Of a DNA stretch of 64,000 nt, positions 38,601-47,364 are shown piece after piece. The DNA is from Prescottella soli. GTDB lineage: Bacteria; Actinomycetota; Actinomycetes; Mycobacteriales; Mycobacteriaceae. The notes under the pieces were generated by a model. That model worked only from the letters and a program-made list of their open reading frames with translations, made no database searches and was not told the DNA's origin. Position 1 is the first letter of the stretch, and every line of letters starts with the position of its first letter. Made by a program: the position numbers and the translations under genes. Where the stretch lies: the NCBI RefSeq assembly GCF_040024445.1, contig NZ_CP157276.1, forward strand, positions 62,001 to 126,000, given 5' to 3'.

Positions 38601-38658
38601 GGCATCCTCGCTTCGTCGTGAGGGCGGGCCGGCTGAGATCGGTCGACGCGCCGACGTG

Positions 38659-39534
38659 TCACGGCCGGTGAAATGCGGTGGTGAGGCGCGTGACCTCGTC
38701 GTCGCTGAGTCGCAGCGACGCGGCGCCGAGGTTCTCCGCGAGGTGGGCGCGGCTGCTGGTGCCGGGGATCAGCAGCACGTTGCCGGCGAGACTCAGAAGC
38801 CAGGCGAGGGCCACCTGAGTCGGCGTCGCGCCGTGGCCGACCGCGATGTCGGTGACGACAGGGTTCGTGAGCACCGAATCGTGCACCTCCCTCGGGTAGC
38901 CGAGCGGGCCGAACGGAACGAAGGCGATGTTGCGGGCGGTGCACTCGTCGAGAACTGGTTTCGATCGCTGGTCGGCCAGGCTGTATGCGTTCTGCACGCA
39001 CACGATGTCGGTGACTTCGAGTGCACGGATCAGGTGTTCGCGGGTGACGTTGCTGATCCCGACGCCGGCGATCAGTCCGTCCTGCAGTGCGGTTGCCAGG
39101 GTGCCGACCTGGTCGACGAACCGTTGACCGGCCGGGGCGCCGTCGAGCAGACGCAGGTTGACAGCGGTGAGCTGCTCAGCGCCGAGTGACTGGAGGTTCT
39201 CTTCGATGCTCGCGCGGAGCTGATCCGGCTCGTCGTGGAGCAGGAAGGCACCGCTCTTGTCTCGTCGGCCGCCGACCTTGCTGACCAACGCCAGGCCGTC
39301 GGGGTAGGGGAACAGCGCTTCCCGGATCAGCTCGTTGACCACTGCGGGGCCGTAGTACTGGGCCGTGTCGATGTGGTCGACGCCGGCGTCGACCGCTGCC
39401 CGGAGTACGGCGAGCGCTTCATCGCGATTTCGTGGCGGTCCGAATACCCCGGGGCCGGCCAACTGCATGGCGCCGTAACCTATCCGACGCACCATCTTGT
39501 CGGCGAGGCGGTATCGATCGTTGGTGGAGTTCAT
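38659..39534 (-). CDS. Aldo/keto reductase
   Basis: 291 residues of the (beta/alpha)8 AKR fold. The catalytic region has GVDHIDTAQYYGPAVVNELI (Asp and Tyr), LALVSKVGGRRDKSGAFLLH (Lys), and a histidine-less substitution NLRLLDGAP at the usual HxLD/H position, where Asn replaces His. IAGVGISNVTREHLIRAL and LLSLAGNVLLIPGTSSRAHL are typical. It reduces aldehydes or ketones with NADPH. ATG 39534. It appears transcribed ahead of the dienelactone hydrolase gene. Confidence 0.88.
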   Translation of the reverse strand: MNSTNDRYRLADKMVRRIGYGAMQLAGPGVFGPPRNRDEALAVLRAAVDAGVDHIDTAQYYGPAVVNELIREALFPYPDGLALVSKVGGRRDKSGAFLLHDEPDQLRASIEENLQSLGAEQLTAVNLRLLDGAPAGQRFVDQVGTLATALQDGLIAGVGISNVTREHLIRALEVTDIVCVQNAYSLADQRSKPVLDECTARNIAFVPFGPLGYPREVHDSVLTNPVVTDIAVGHGATPTQVALAWLLSLAGNVLLIPGTSSRAHLAENLGAASLRLSDDEVTRLTTAFHRP

Positions 39535-39784
39535 GGCCTGGCTCCTCCGAGGGCTGAGATCCCGTCGGCGCGGCTCGTTCCGGAGGCAGGGGAACCGTCG
39601 TCCGGCCCGCGACCCTGTCTGGCCACCCTGTCACAGTTCGGGCTGCGGAACGACCGCCTTGGCGCCCGGTCTCTCGTCATCGACAGGGTGGCATGGTGAC
39701 CGGACCGCCGGCGACTGGCGGTGCGCCCGTCGTGGACTCCCGAAATGGCCCGTTGACCCGGATGGATTTCGCTACGGCGGAGGA

Positions 39785-40345
39785 TCATCTCTGGTAGAGG
39801 CCGGCTTGCGGTGAGTCCGCGCGCCCTGCCAGAGCAGCGAGGGCGGCGGCGATGGCGTTGCGAACGACGACATCGGTGATGACGCCGTCGTCGTTGATCA
39901 TCGAAGACGTCACGGGGAGGTGGACGCACGCCTCCTCGACGATCGATGCTCCGGTGTAGTTCAGCACCAGGCGGAGCGACGTGTGGGCGTTCGCTGCCCT
40001 GGTCGCGCTGGCCGAGACGTTGATCCATGCGGTCGGCTTGTCGCCGATCTCGATTCCGCCGACAGTCCAGTCGAGCAGGTTCTTGAACGAGCCGGGCAGT
40101 GCCCCAGCGTATTCGGGAGTGCAGATCAGCAGGCCCGCAGCGGCCGCGATCCGCTGACGCAGGTCGGACACCGCCGGCGGGAGCGGATCGCGGTCCTCGT
40201 CCGGGTTGAAGTGGGGAAGTTCTGTCATGCCCTCGTACGACACACCGCGGAATCCGTCCGGCATGAGGGAGTTGGCGGTACGTAGCAGGGCGGAGTTGCT
40301 CGACTTGCCGCGCAAGCTCCCGGACAGCAGCAGGATGTCGGGCAC
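39785..40345 (-). CDS. NADPH-dependent FMN reductase
   Basis: 186 residues, flavodoxin-like. The phosphate loop is LLSGSLRGKSSNSALLRTAN and the isoalloxazine loop is ICTPEYAGALPGSFKNLLDW. These are the same features as the protein at 11098-11670, but the two are clearly diverged. Start is GTG 40345, set by GAAGGAG eight bases upstream; an upstream in-frame GTG is too close to that site. Between the AKR and PI-PLC genes on one strand; the PI-PLC stop is 23 bases upstream. Confidence 0.86.
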   Translation of the reverse strand: MPDILLLSGSLRGKSSNSALLRTANSLMPDGFRGVSYEGMTELPHFNPDEDRDPLPPAVSDLRQRIAAAAGLLICTPEYAGALPGSFKNLLDWTVGGIEIGDKPTAWINVSASATRAANAHTSLRLVLNYTGASIVEEACVHLPVTSSMINDDGVITDVVVRNAIAAALAALAGRADSPQAGLYQR

Positions 40346-40368
40346 GATGCTCACTCCTTCGGTACGCG

Positions 40369-41394
40369 TCAGTCGAGGTTGCGGGCGACGAGCGCCGCGA
40401 CCAGTGCGGCGGTGGGGAAGTCCGCCATCACGACGCCAGCGTGCCCGGTCCCGGTGGTGCGGAGGTAGTTCTCCGCGCGGGCGAGCATCCCGACCGTGCC
40501 CGGAGCGCCCTTCGCGACGGTGATCGGCACGGTCCCCGTCGCCATCGCCGCCGGACTCTCGCCGGTCGCGCTCAGGTGGTTGACGAACAGCGTCTGCGGA
40601 TCTCCCACGCCCGCCCGCTCGAACTGCGTTCGGGCCTTGTCCCACTTGATCGGGACCGCTGCGAGTCCGGGCAGCTCGAAGTCGTCCTGGACGTCCATGT
40701 ACGGGCCGGCCCACCGAGGGCCGTAGAGGGCGCTGGCGGTGAAGTCCTGCAACACGACGATCCTGCCGCGGGTGTCGCCGAGCGCGGGGACCTGTCCCTG
40801 GTAGCCGGTGGGCGGCGTCCACAGGTGCTCGGCCAGCAGGTCTCGGGTGTCGGGGTTGTCGCGGATGTACCAGTTCAGGGTGGCCTCGTACGACCGGGTG
40901 ATCTCCTCTTCCGTGTGCTCCTTCTTCAGGCGCATCAGCACGGTCTCGCTCGGGCTGGTGCGCAGGAAGTCGCTGACGATGCGGACGACGTCGGTGAAGT
41001 TGGCGCGCAGGTACTCGGGGCCGTGGTGGATCGGGAACACGTCCCGGAAGTGCCGGGTGCGGATGTCGAGGGCCCGCACTCCGGACCGCAGTTGGGTGGC
41101 GAGGTCGAAGTCCTGCGTGAGCGTCGGGATCGACGAATTGTGCGCCATGGTGTCGTGGGTGCCCGGCAGGGACAGTGCGGCCAGGGACGTCGCGTCGGGG
41201 ATGCGCCGCATCCAATCGGGAGCGGACGCGGTGTCGAGGTCGCCACGGCCGAAGCTGCCGGCCGCGAGGTCGGCGCTACCGAGGCTCGATGTCGACTGGG
41301 CCGTGGCGAGCGGGGCGGGAACCAGCAGCAGCAATGGGCTCGCGGCGAGGGCTCGCAGGACGGCACGGCGTCCGGGGCGAAGTGCATCGGCCAT
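40369..41394 (-). CDS. Secreted phosphatidylinositol-specific phospholipase C
   Basis: 341 residues. N-terminal signal peptide (twin Arg in GRRAVLRALAASPLLLLVP, cleavage near ATA-QS), possibly Tat-type. The PI-PLC X domain begins WMRRIPDATSLAALSLPGTH with the general base His80. The second catalytic His is in FPIHHGPEYL (residues 123-124), with Arg-Asp in LDIRTRHF. Bacterial PI-PLCs cleave PI or GPI anchors, giving diacylglycerol and inositol phosphate. In an actinomycete rich in PI and PI-mannosides it might act on self lipids or on host membranes; which cannot be told from sequence. Confidence 0.88.
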   Translation of the reverse strand: MADALRPGRRAVLRALAASPLLLLVPAPLATAQSTSSLGSADLAAGSFGRGDLDTASAPDWMRRIPDATSLAALSLPGTHDTMAHNSSIPTLTQDFDLATQLRSGVRALDIRTRHFRDVFPIHHGPEYLRANFTDVVRIVSDFLRTSPSETVLMRLKKEHTEEEITRSYEATLNWYIRDNPDTRDLLAEHLWTPPTGYQGQVPALGDTRGRIVVLQDFTASALYGPRWAGPYMDVQDDFELPGLAAVPIKWDKARTQFERAGVGDPQTLFVNHLSATGESPAAMATGTVPITVAKGAPGTVGMLARAENYLRTTGTGHAGVVMADFPTAALVAALVARNLD

Positions 41395-41853
41395 CGAGGG
41401 TCTCCCTTCGCGGGACGGGCCCGCCTACGAGCGACTGTTCGCCGGGAGTATTGCAGGGGAGTCGCTGCGGTGCAGACGATTCGACTGGATGACCGCCACC
41501 GTCGCAGGTCCCACTGGAACCGGGAGGTCGTCCACGAGACTGAATCGGCGCCGCTTCGCGCCACGACGCCGGACGTCTTCCGGCATACGCTCGAAGTCGA
41601 CCTCGTCGGTCTCGGGTCTGCGTGGCAGCCAGGACAGAGCGGCGTACTCGGCGACGAAGGGAGGTGTCGTGGAGTTGACGACCCGACGACCCTGACCTGG
41701 CTCGAAGTGGAGGCGCGGGACCCCGGCGAAAGCCGCGATCCCGCAGCCGATTCCTCTGCATCGCTACGCCGTGTCCGATCCGCAGTCAGGGGATTCGTCT
41801 CGCACATCGCGCCGGAGCGCGTGCAAACCTGTGATGAGCACGGAGGAGCACTC
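41395..41853. other. Intergenic region between PI-PLC and dhaK
   Basis: 459 bases between divergent genes. Apart from an SDR remnant (41550-41695, entered separately) nothing gene-like is seen. A promoter for dhaK should lie near its end; GGAGGAG precedes the dhaK ATG. Confidence 0.4.
41550..41695 (+). pseudogene. Short-chain dehydrogenase remnant
   Basis: Two adjacent frames carry SDR pieces. One encodes APLRATTPDVFRHTLEVDLV (helix and strand before the catalytic Ser). The other encodes STSSVSGLRGSQDRAAYSAT followed by KGGVVELT, containing catalytic Ser and Tyr-x3-Lys. About 20 residues normally between them are missing and neither the nucleotide-binding part nor the C-terminus exists. A stop closes the frame at 41693-41695. 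Confidence 0.6.
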
Positions 41854-42852
41854 ATGACCACCCGACACTTCGTCAACGAACCCGAGGACGTCACCCGGGA
41901 GGCGCTCGAGGGCATGCAGTTGCTGTACCCGGACACGATCGTCTGTCACACCGACCCCACCTATGTCGTGCGGGCCGGTCGACGCCGGGAGAAGGTGGCG
42001 CTGGTCTCCGGCGGCGGTGCCGGCCACGAACCGTTGCACACACAGTTCGTCGGCATCGGCATGCTCGACGCCGCCGTGCCGGGCGCGGTCTTCTCCAGCC
42101 CCACGGCGCTACAGGTCCGAGAGGCGGTCGAGGCCGTCGAGACAGGCCACGGGGCGCTGCTGATCGTCAAGAACTACACCGGCGACATGCTCAACTTCTC
42201 GATCGCGGCGGAACTGCTCACTGGTGAGCGCGCCACCGAGATTGTCGTGGTCGACGACGACCTCGCCACCGAGGGTGTGGCGGACGACGGCCCCGGGCGC
42301 CGGGGCACCGCGGCCGTGCTCGCGGTCGAGAAGATCTGCGGCGCCGCCGCCGAACGCGGCTGGACACTGCGCGCTGTCGCCGAGCTGGGTCGGCGGGTCG
42401 TCGCGTCGTCGTCCACGCTCAGTGTCGCGCTGCGTGCGGGCACACCCCCCGGACACACCCGGCCGTCGTTCGATCTGGCGGACAACGAGATCGAGTTCGG
42501 CGTCGGCATCCACGGTGAACGTGGACGCGGCACCCGCCCCCTGGTCCCGGTGGCCGTGCTCGTCGACGATCTCGTCGAAGGGCTCGTCGACGGTGGCCGG
42601 GTCGGCAAGGGCGACAACGTCATCGCGATCGTCAACGGCCTCGGCGCCACGCATGCGCTCGAACTCGCCATCGCCACGCGCGAACTCGCCCGGGCACTGG
42701 ACAAGCGCGGAATCGCGCATGTCCGACTGCTGTCGGGATCGCTCGTGACGTCGTTCGACATGCACGGTCTGTCGATCACCCTCGTGCGCGCGTCGGACGA
42801 CCTCGTCGAGCTGTGGGACGACCCCGTACGCACACCGGCACTGACGTGGTGA
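41854..42852 (+). CDS. dhaK: Dihydroxyacetone kinase subunit DhaK
   Basis: 332 residues. N-terminal FVNEPEDVTREALEGM, substrate-binding loop VSGGGAGHEPLHTQFVGIGM, VKNYTGDMLNF, and the His that forms a hemiaminal with dihydroxyacetone (His220 in EFGVGIHGERGRG). Ends with SLVTSFDMHGLSITL, typical. DhaK binds the substrate, DhaL brings the phosphoryl group. ATG 41854 is supported by GGAGGAG. dhaL follows after 32 bases. Confidence 0.93.
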   Translation: MTTRHFVNEPEDVTREALEGMQLLYPDTIVCHTDPTYVVRAGRRREKVALVSGGGAGHEPLHTQFVGIGMLDAAVPGAVFSSPTALQVREAVEAVETGHGALLIVKNYTGDMLNFSIAAELLTGERATEIVVVDDDLATEGVADDGPGRRGTAAVLAVEKICGAAAERGWTLRAVAELGRRVVASSSTLSVALRAGTPPGHTRPSFDLADNEIEFGVGIHGERGRGTRPLVPVAVLVDDLVEGLVDGGRVGKGDNVIAIVNGLGATHALELAIATRELARALDKRGIAHVRLLSGSLVTSFDMHGLSITLVRASDDLVELWDDPVRTPALTW

Positions 42853-42884
42853 CCGCGGCAGTGGCTCGAAACTTGGAGGAGCAG

Positions 42885-43514
42885 ATGACCACCCTGCAGC
42901 TCGAACCGACCCGGACCTGGATCATGCGATTCGCCGCCGACGTCGAGGCGCAGGTCGACACGCTCACCGAACTGGATCGACAAGTCGGCGACGGCGACTT
43001 CGGATTCAATCTGCGGTCGGCGGTGCGGGCCGCGCTGGCCGAGCTCGAAGCCCGGCCGCCCGAGCGACCCGGCGCCGTGTTCAGCCGGGTCTCGGACGCC
43101 TTCCTCGGCACGGGCGGAACCAGCGGCCCGCTCCTCGGGCTCTGGTTCGGGCGGATCGCCGCCGTGCCGGGCGAGGGCGTGTCCGCGGGTGATCTCGCGG
43201 CGGCGGTCGACACCGCCACTCAGGCCGTTCGACGCCTCGGGAAGGCGGATGTGGGGGACAAGACGATGGTGGATGCGATGGTGCCCGCTGCCGGGGCGCT
43301 TCTCGCATCCGCGGCGACATCGGATGACGTCTGCGTCGCCCTCGCCGCGGCCCGTGTCGCCGCCGCCGAGGGCGCCGAGTCGACCCGCGAACTGGTCGCA
43401 AGGCGTGGGAGGGCCAGCTACGTCGGCGAGCACGCCCGCGGGGTCGTGGACCCCGGTGCCTGCGCGATCGCGATGTTCTTCGCGGCCGCCCCGGTCGCAG
43501 GCGAGGACTCGTGA
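42885..43514 (+). CDS. dhaL: Dihydroxyacetone kinase subunit DhaL
   Basis: 209 residues, all-helical. The nucleotide/Mg site is LDRQVGDGDFGFNLRSAV with Asp31, Asp36 and Asp38. SDAFLGTGGTSGPLLGLWFG and DVGDKTMVDAMVPAAGALLA are family motifs, with RASYVGEHARGVVDPGACAI at the end. DhaL holds ADP/ATP and phosphorylates dihydroxyacetone on DhaK. In PTS-dependent systems a DhaM protein recharges DhaL; no dhaM follows here, so either ATP exchange or a distant DhaM is used. GGAGGAG precedes ATG 42885. Confidence 0.92.
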   Translation: MTTLQLEPTRTWIMRFAADVEAQVDTLTELDRQVGDGDFGFNLRSAVRAALAELEARPPERPGAVFSRVSDAFLGTGGTSGPLLGLWFGRIAAVPGEGVSAGDLAAAVDTATQAVRRLGKADVGDKTMVDAMVPAAGALLASAATSDDVCVALAAARVAAAEGAESTRELVARRGRASYVGEHARGVVDPGACAIAMFFAAAPVAGEDS

Positions 43515-43579
43515 ACACGTTGCGGGACAACGTCATCGACATTGCTGTCATCCTCGATGGCGGCCGCTCGGTCGGCGGA

Positions 43580-44209
43580 TCAGCTCCGCGTGGCGGGCTC
43601 GCCCAACCGGGCGCGCACGCCGTCGATGAACAGCGCCAGGCCGAAGTCGAACCGCACCTGCGGGTCGCCGTCGAGGAGATCGTCGTCGGAGCCGAGGTCG
43701 GCGGCGGTCTCGGTGTCGGGCGACGCGGGCGCCCGGGTGAGCGCGCCCATCGCCTCCATCTGGGCGCGGGACTGCTCGTCGACGGTGTGACCGAGCACGA
43801 AGTACAGCAGGGTGTACGCCGCGAGCTCGGCGTAGGGGCGGGGGAGTCCCGCGCGGATCCCGGCGCCGACGAAGCTCTCGCGGGCGAGATTCGACGTCAT
43901 GCGCGAGGCGTAGGTCGCGGCGACCAGCTCGGCGCCGTCCCGATGCGACAGCAGCGCCGTCCGCAGCCGTTGCGCGAGTTCGGCGATGCCGTCGTCCCAC
44001 CGTTCGGAGGACACCGGGGCGTCGACGCCCTCGAGGATGCGGTCGGCCATCGCGCCGAGGAGGGTCTGCTTGTTCGGGAAGTGCCAGTACAGGGCGCCCG
44101 GCTGGACCCCGAGGGAGGTCGCGAGACGGCGCATCGTGAGGTCGGCGAGCCCGTACTCGTCGAGGATCGCCATGGCGCCGTCGAGGACGTCGCCGCGTCG
44201 TAGCTGCAC
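43580..44209 (-). CDS. bioQ: TetR family repressor, probably BioQ
   Basis: 209 residues. The TetR helix-turn-helix is at residues 8-50: DGAMAILDEYGLADLTMRRL, then SLGVQPGALYWHFPNKQTLL. The C-terminal domain is TetR_C-like (LAAYTLLYFVLGHTVDEQSR). It is divergent from bioB, with palindromes of the TGAAC-N3-GTTCA type between them, very close to the BioQ operator described in corynebacteria and mycobacteria (TGAAC-N3-GTTAC). BioQ represses biotin synthesis genes. The start GTG 44209 is preceded by GGAGGAG. The name is an inference from location and operator. Confidence 0.75.
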   Translation of the reverse strand: MQLRRGDVLDGAMAILDEYGLADLTMRRLATSLGVQPGALYWHFPNKQTLLGAMADRILEGVDAPVSSERWDDGIAELAQRLRTALLSHRDGAELVAATYASRMTSNLARESFVGAGIRAGLPRPYAELAAYTLLYFVLGHTVDEQSRAQMEAMGALTRAPASPDTETAADLGSDDDLLDGDPQVRFDFGLALFIDGVRARLGEPATRS

Positions 44210-44297
44210 TGACCTGCTCCTCCGGTTGGGATCGAGTCCGGCACCGCGCTTGCGCGGCGGCCGCCTCCTTTGACACTAATCGAACACGGCTCTAACG

Positions 44298-44310
44298 TGA
44301 ACGCCGTTCA
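44298..44310. promoter_or_regulatory. BioQ-type operator
   Basis: TGAACGCCGTTCA, perfect 5-bp arms around three bases, lies in the region between the TetR-type gene and bioB. It matches the reported actinobacterial BioQ pattern except for one arm position. Confidence 0.7.
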
Positions 44311-44313
44311 ACT

Positions 44314-44326
44314 TGTACGGTGTTCA
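44314..44326. promoter_or_regulatory. Second, imperfect BioQ-like site
   Basis: On the minus strand the 13 bases read TGAACACCGTACA, one half-site perfect and the other close to the pattern. It lies four bases from the perfect site, and an outer inverted repeat ACTTG/CAAGT (44311-44329) encloses it. Confidence 0.45.
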
Positions 44327-44399
44327 AGTCCGGCACCGAGCTCGTTGCTGTATCCGTCCGGTCCCGGGTGTCGGGACTGTTCGCACCCGAGGAGTTGCA

Positions 44400-45404
44400 G
44401 TGACCCAGGCCCCCGACATTCTCGCGATCGCCCGTGACCAGGTGCTCGAGCGCGGCGAGGCGTTGAAGCAGGAGCAGGTGCTCGAGGTGCTGCGGCTCGG
44501 CGACGACCGGCTCGAGGAGCTGCTCGCCCTCGCGCACGACGTCCGGATGAAGTGGTGCGGCCCGGAGGTCGAGGTCGAGGGCATCATCAGCCTCAAGACC
44601 GGCGGCTGCCCCGAGGACTGCCACTTCTGCTCGCAGTCGGGACTGTTCCAGTCGCCGGTCCGGGCGGCCTGGCTGGACATCCCGAGCCTGGTCGAGGCGG
44701 CCAAGCAGACCGCCAAGACCGGTGCCACCGAGTTCTGCATCGTCGCCGCCGTGCGCGGCCCCGACGAGAAGCTCCTCGCTCAGGTCGCGGCCGGCATCGA
44801 GGCGATCCGCAACGAGGTCGACATCCAGATCGCGTGCTCGCTCGGCATGCTCACCCAGGAACAGGTCGACCAGCTCGCCGCGATGGGCGTGCACCGCTAC
44901 AACCACAACCTCGAGACCGCCGAGTCGTACTTCCCGAACGTCGTCACCACCCACACGTGGGAGGAGCGGTGGGACACGCTGCGGATGGTCCGGGAGGCCG
45001 GCATGGAGGTGTGCTGCGGCGGCATCCTCGGCATGGGGGAAAGCGTCGAGCAGCGCGCCGAGTTTGCGGCCAACCTCGCGGCCCTCGAACCCGACGAGGT
45101 GCCGCTGAACTTCTTCAACCCGCGCCCCGGCACGCCGTTCGGTGATCTCGACGTGCTGCCCGCCAGCGAGGCGCTCAAGTCGGTGGCGGCCTTCCGCCTC
45201 GCTCTGCCTCGCACGATCCTGCGCTTCGCCGGTGGACGCGAGATCACGCTCGGCGACCTCGGTGCCAAGCAGGGCATGCTCGGCGGCATCAACGCCGTCA
45301 TCGTCGGCAACTACCTGACCACGCTGGGGCGGCCCGCCGAGAGCGACCTGGATCTGCTGGTCGATCTCGAGATGCCGATCAAGGCGCTCAATGCGACCCT
45401 CTGA
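44400..45404 (+). CDS. bioB: Biotin synthase BioB
   Basis: 334 residues. Radical-SAM cluster cysteines are Cys70, Cys74 and Cys77 in [59 protein letters not shown] and [13 protein letters not shown] mark the rest of the TIM barrel; Arg of the second cluster lies in the [12 protein letters not shown] region. The enzyme inserts sulfur into dethiobiotin. Start GTG 44400 with GGAG upstream. bsaP begins inside its 3' end, so the two are translationally coupled. bioF/A/D are not in the window. Confidence 0.96.
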   Translation: MTQAPDILAIARDQVLERGEALKQEQVLEVLRLGDDRLEELLALAHDVRMKWCGPEVEVEGIISLKTGGCPEDCHFCSQSGLFQSPVRAAWLDIPSLVEAAKQTAKTGATEFCIVAAVRGPDEKLLAQVAAGIEAIRNEVDIQIACSLGMLTQEQVDQLAAMGVHRYNHNLETAESYFPNVVTTHTWEERWDTLRMVREAGMEVCCGGILGMGESVEQRAEFAANLAALEPDEVPLNFFNPRPGTPFGDLDVLPASEALKSVAAFRLALPRTILRFAGGREITLGDLGAKQGMLGGINAVIVGNYLTTLGRPAESDLDLLVDLEMPIKALNATL

Positions 45405-45636
45405 CGCCGTGAGCGAGGCCGTCGGGGCCGACGAGCGCTACAACCCGTTTACCGGGCACCGGATCGTCGTCGGCGTCGACGACGCGGTGCCCACGGCGGC
45501 GCAGCTGGGGCTCGAGCCGTCGCGCTTCTGCGAACAGTGCGGACGCCGGATGATCGTGCAGGTCAGCCCTGACGGTTGGTGGGCCAAGTGCTCTCGCCAC
45601 GGTGTCCTCGACTCGGCCGAACTGGGCCGCAGGTAA
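45391..45636 (+). CDS. bsaP: Biotin synthase auxiliary protein
   Basis: 81 residues, overlapping the end of bioB by 14 bases. The N-terminal half has [20 protein letters not shown] and the C-terminal half [26 protein letters not shown], with Cys47, Cys50, Cys67 and His70, a likely metal or cluster site. It corresponds to the small protein after bioB in mycobacteria (Rv1590-like), reported to be needed for BioB activity there. The assignment rests on position, size and the cysteine pattern. Confidence 0.82.
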   Translation: MRPSDAVSEAVGADERYNPFTGHRIVVGVDDAVPTAAQLGLEPSRFCEQCGRRMIVQVSPDGWWAKCSRHGVLDSAELGRR

Positions 45637-45647
45637 CGTCCGGTGGT

Positions 45648-46211
45648 GTGACGACACCCCAACGCCCCCGGCCCCGAGCCGTCCCGAGGATCGTCGTGTT
45701 CCTGGCGATCCTCGGTGTACCGGCCGGGGTCGTCTGGGCGTTTCTCGCGCCGGCGGAGCGGATGCTCGTCGTCGCTCAGAACCGGGGCGTCGTGCTCACG
45801 ACCGAGAGTCTGCACCGCTTCGACTCGATCGCGATCTTCGCCGGCATCGGCCTCGTGCTGGGGGTGTTGTCGGCGGTCGTCGTGTGGGGAATGCGGCGGT
45901 CGCGCGGCCCCGGTGCGGCCGCCGCGCTGGTGCTGGGCTCCACACTGGGCGCGGGTGTGGCCGCGCTGGCGGGAATGGGTGTCGCGCGGCTGCGATTCCC
46001 GAAGGCCGATGACCCGACCGTCGGATCGATCATCGCGGCGGCCCCGGGCCTGTCGACACCGATGGTCCTCATCGTGCAGCCACTCGCGGCGACGCTCGTC
46101 TACATGCTGCTCGTGGCGCTGAGCCCGCACGACGACCTGGGGGTCGGTGGCGAGGAAGACGAACGCGGCAGTGACGCACCGGCCGTCGAGGAAGTCGACG
46201 AGCGCCTGTAG
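45648..46211 (+). CDS. DUF2567 membrane protein
   Basis: 187 residues with four membrane helices (RIVVFLAILGVPAGVVWAFL, FDSIAIFAGIGLVLGVLSAV, AAALVLGSTLGAGVAALAG, MVLIVQPLAATLVYMLLVAL) and an acidic cytoplasmic tail. The extracellular loop has LAPAERMLVVAQNRGVVLTT. It matches the mycobacterial gene after bioB-Rv1590 (Rv1591-like), function unknown. Start taken as GTG 45648; other GTGs lie just upstream. Likely the third gene of the biotin transcript. Confidence 0.75.
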   Translation: MTTPQRPRPRAVPRIVVFLAILGVPAGVVWAFLAPAERMLVVAQNRGVVLTTESLHRFDSIAIFAGIGLVLGVLSAVVVWGMRRSRGPGAAAALVLGSTLGAGVAALAGMGVARLRFPKADDPTVGSIIAAAPGLSTPMVLIVQPLAATLVYMLLVALSPHDDLGVGGEEDERGSDAPAVEEVDERL

Positions 46212-46225
46212 CGGTCGGGCCGACG

Positions 46226-47284
46226 TCACACGAGCGCCGCAAAGGCCCGCGGGATGGCCTTCTCCGTGCGCTGAGTGAACTCGGTGAACGGCGTCGCGTG
46301 GATGTCCGCGGCGGCGCCGCGCCCCTTTCGCTTCCAGGTGCCGACCACCCGGCCGCCGTCGACGATGGTGGGAGTGAACATTCCGTTGCCGCCGGGGTGA
46401 AGATGGTTCTCGAATTCCGGATCCACCGCCGCGCTACGGTCCCGGTAGCCGAGGATGAACTCGTCGAATCCGGGGAGCAGGAACACCCCGCGCGCGTTCC
46501 GTCGCTGTGCCGCGAGGAGGTCCGGGGTCGCAGGGTCGAAGAGGTAGTCGACGCCGTCCACCTGGACTCGGTCGAGGTGCTCGGCCGCCAGCGTCAGCCC
46601 CGTTCTTGCCTGCCGGACAGTCAGTTTCGTCCACCACACGAAGTCGTCGAGTGTGGCCGGGCCGTGACTGCGGAAGTAGCGCAGCGCCCACTCGCCGAGG
46701 GCCTCGTCGCCGTCGAGCTCGCGGCGCTCCCGGATCCACGTGTCCGCCGGCACCACCAGCTGGCGCCCGTCACGGACCGGTCCCAGGCACACCACCCCGG
46801 TCACGGCCAGCGTCCACAGGAGGTGCTGGCCGCGTTGGTCGGCGGTCTCGATGCCGGCCCGCTCCCACTCCTGCAGCAGTTCTCGGCGGTCCAAGCCGCC
46901 GTCCCGCAGCGCCGCGTGCGCGGTCTCCCGGGCTCGCCCCACCGCAGCATCGTCGATTCCCAGCCCGCGGTGCCGGGCGCCCATCCCGGACAGCATCCGC
47001 CGTCCGGTGAGTGCAAGCATCCACGACAGATCCTCCGCCGCCACGAAGTGCAGGGTTCCGCGCATCGGCCACGATCGGACGACCTCACCGGCGTTCAACG
47101 CCGCGATCAGCGACGCGCGGCCCTGCGGCCCGGACCGCAACGCGATCGAGGTCACCGCGCCGGGATAGTCCTGCGCCTGCGCCGCGGTCAGCCAGCGCAC
47201 GGTCTCCGTCGCCGAACCGAACCCGGGGCCCGCGATCCTCTGTGCGACCAGCCGTAGCAGGGCGAGCTCACGCAGCGTCGTCAT
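46226..47284 (-). CDS. AlkZ-like winged-helix DNA-binding protein
   Basis: 352 residues, three tandem winged-helix domains of the HTH_42/AlkZ group. The start has RELALLRLVAQRIAG, then LTAAQAQDYPGAVTSIALRS, with the QxQ pair Gln36 and Gln38 used by AlkZ-type glycosylases. SWPMRGTLHFVAAEDLSWML and GVFLLPGFDEFILGYRDRSA are also conserved, and it ends near TWKRKGRG. Proteins with QxQ unhook DNA interstrand crosslinks or remove alkylated bases; others in the family are untested. Back-to-back with an MFS exporter, which is often associated with genotoxin resistance. Confidence 0.8.
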   Translation of the reverse strand: MTTLRELALLRLVAQRIAGPGFGSATETVRWLTAAQAQDYPGAVTSIALRSGPQGRASLIAALNAGEVVRSWPMRGTLHFVAAEDLSWMLALTGRRMLSGMGARHRGLGIDDAAVGRARETAHAALRDGGLDRRELLQEWERAGIETADQRGQHLLWTLAVTGVVCLGPVRDGRQLVVPADTWIRERRELDGDEALGEWALRYFRSHGPATLDDFVWWTKLTVRQARTGLTLAAEHLDRVQVDGVDYLFDPATPDLLAAQRRNARGVFLLPGFDEFILGYRDRSAAVDPEFENHLHPGGNGMFTPTIVDGGRVVGTWKRKGRGAAADIHATPFTEFTQRTEKAIPRAFAALV

Positions 47285-47364
47285 GCGACAAACCTAGTGG
47301 CAGCTACCGACAGACGATGCGGCGCAACGGTCGCCCGATCGACGGCCGATACGCTGCGCTGGTG

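Noticed and set aside
39535-39784. Possible small gene between the AKR and FMN reductase genes
   Set aside because: 250 bases with short frames only; no ribosome-binding site or recognisable motif.
37881-40345. Dienelactone hydrolase, AKR and FMN reductase as an aromatic degradation operon
   Set aside because: No ring-cleavage dioxygenase, cycloisomerase or regulator is present; the gaps (58 and 250 bases) do not prove an operon.
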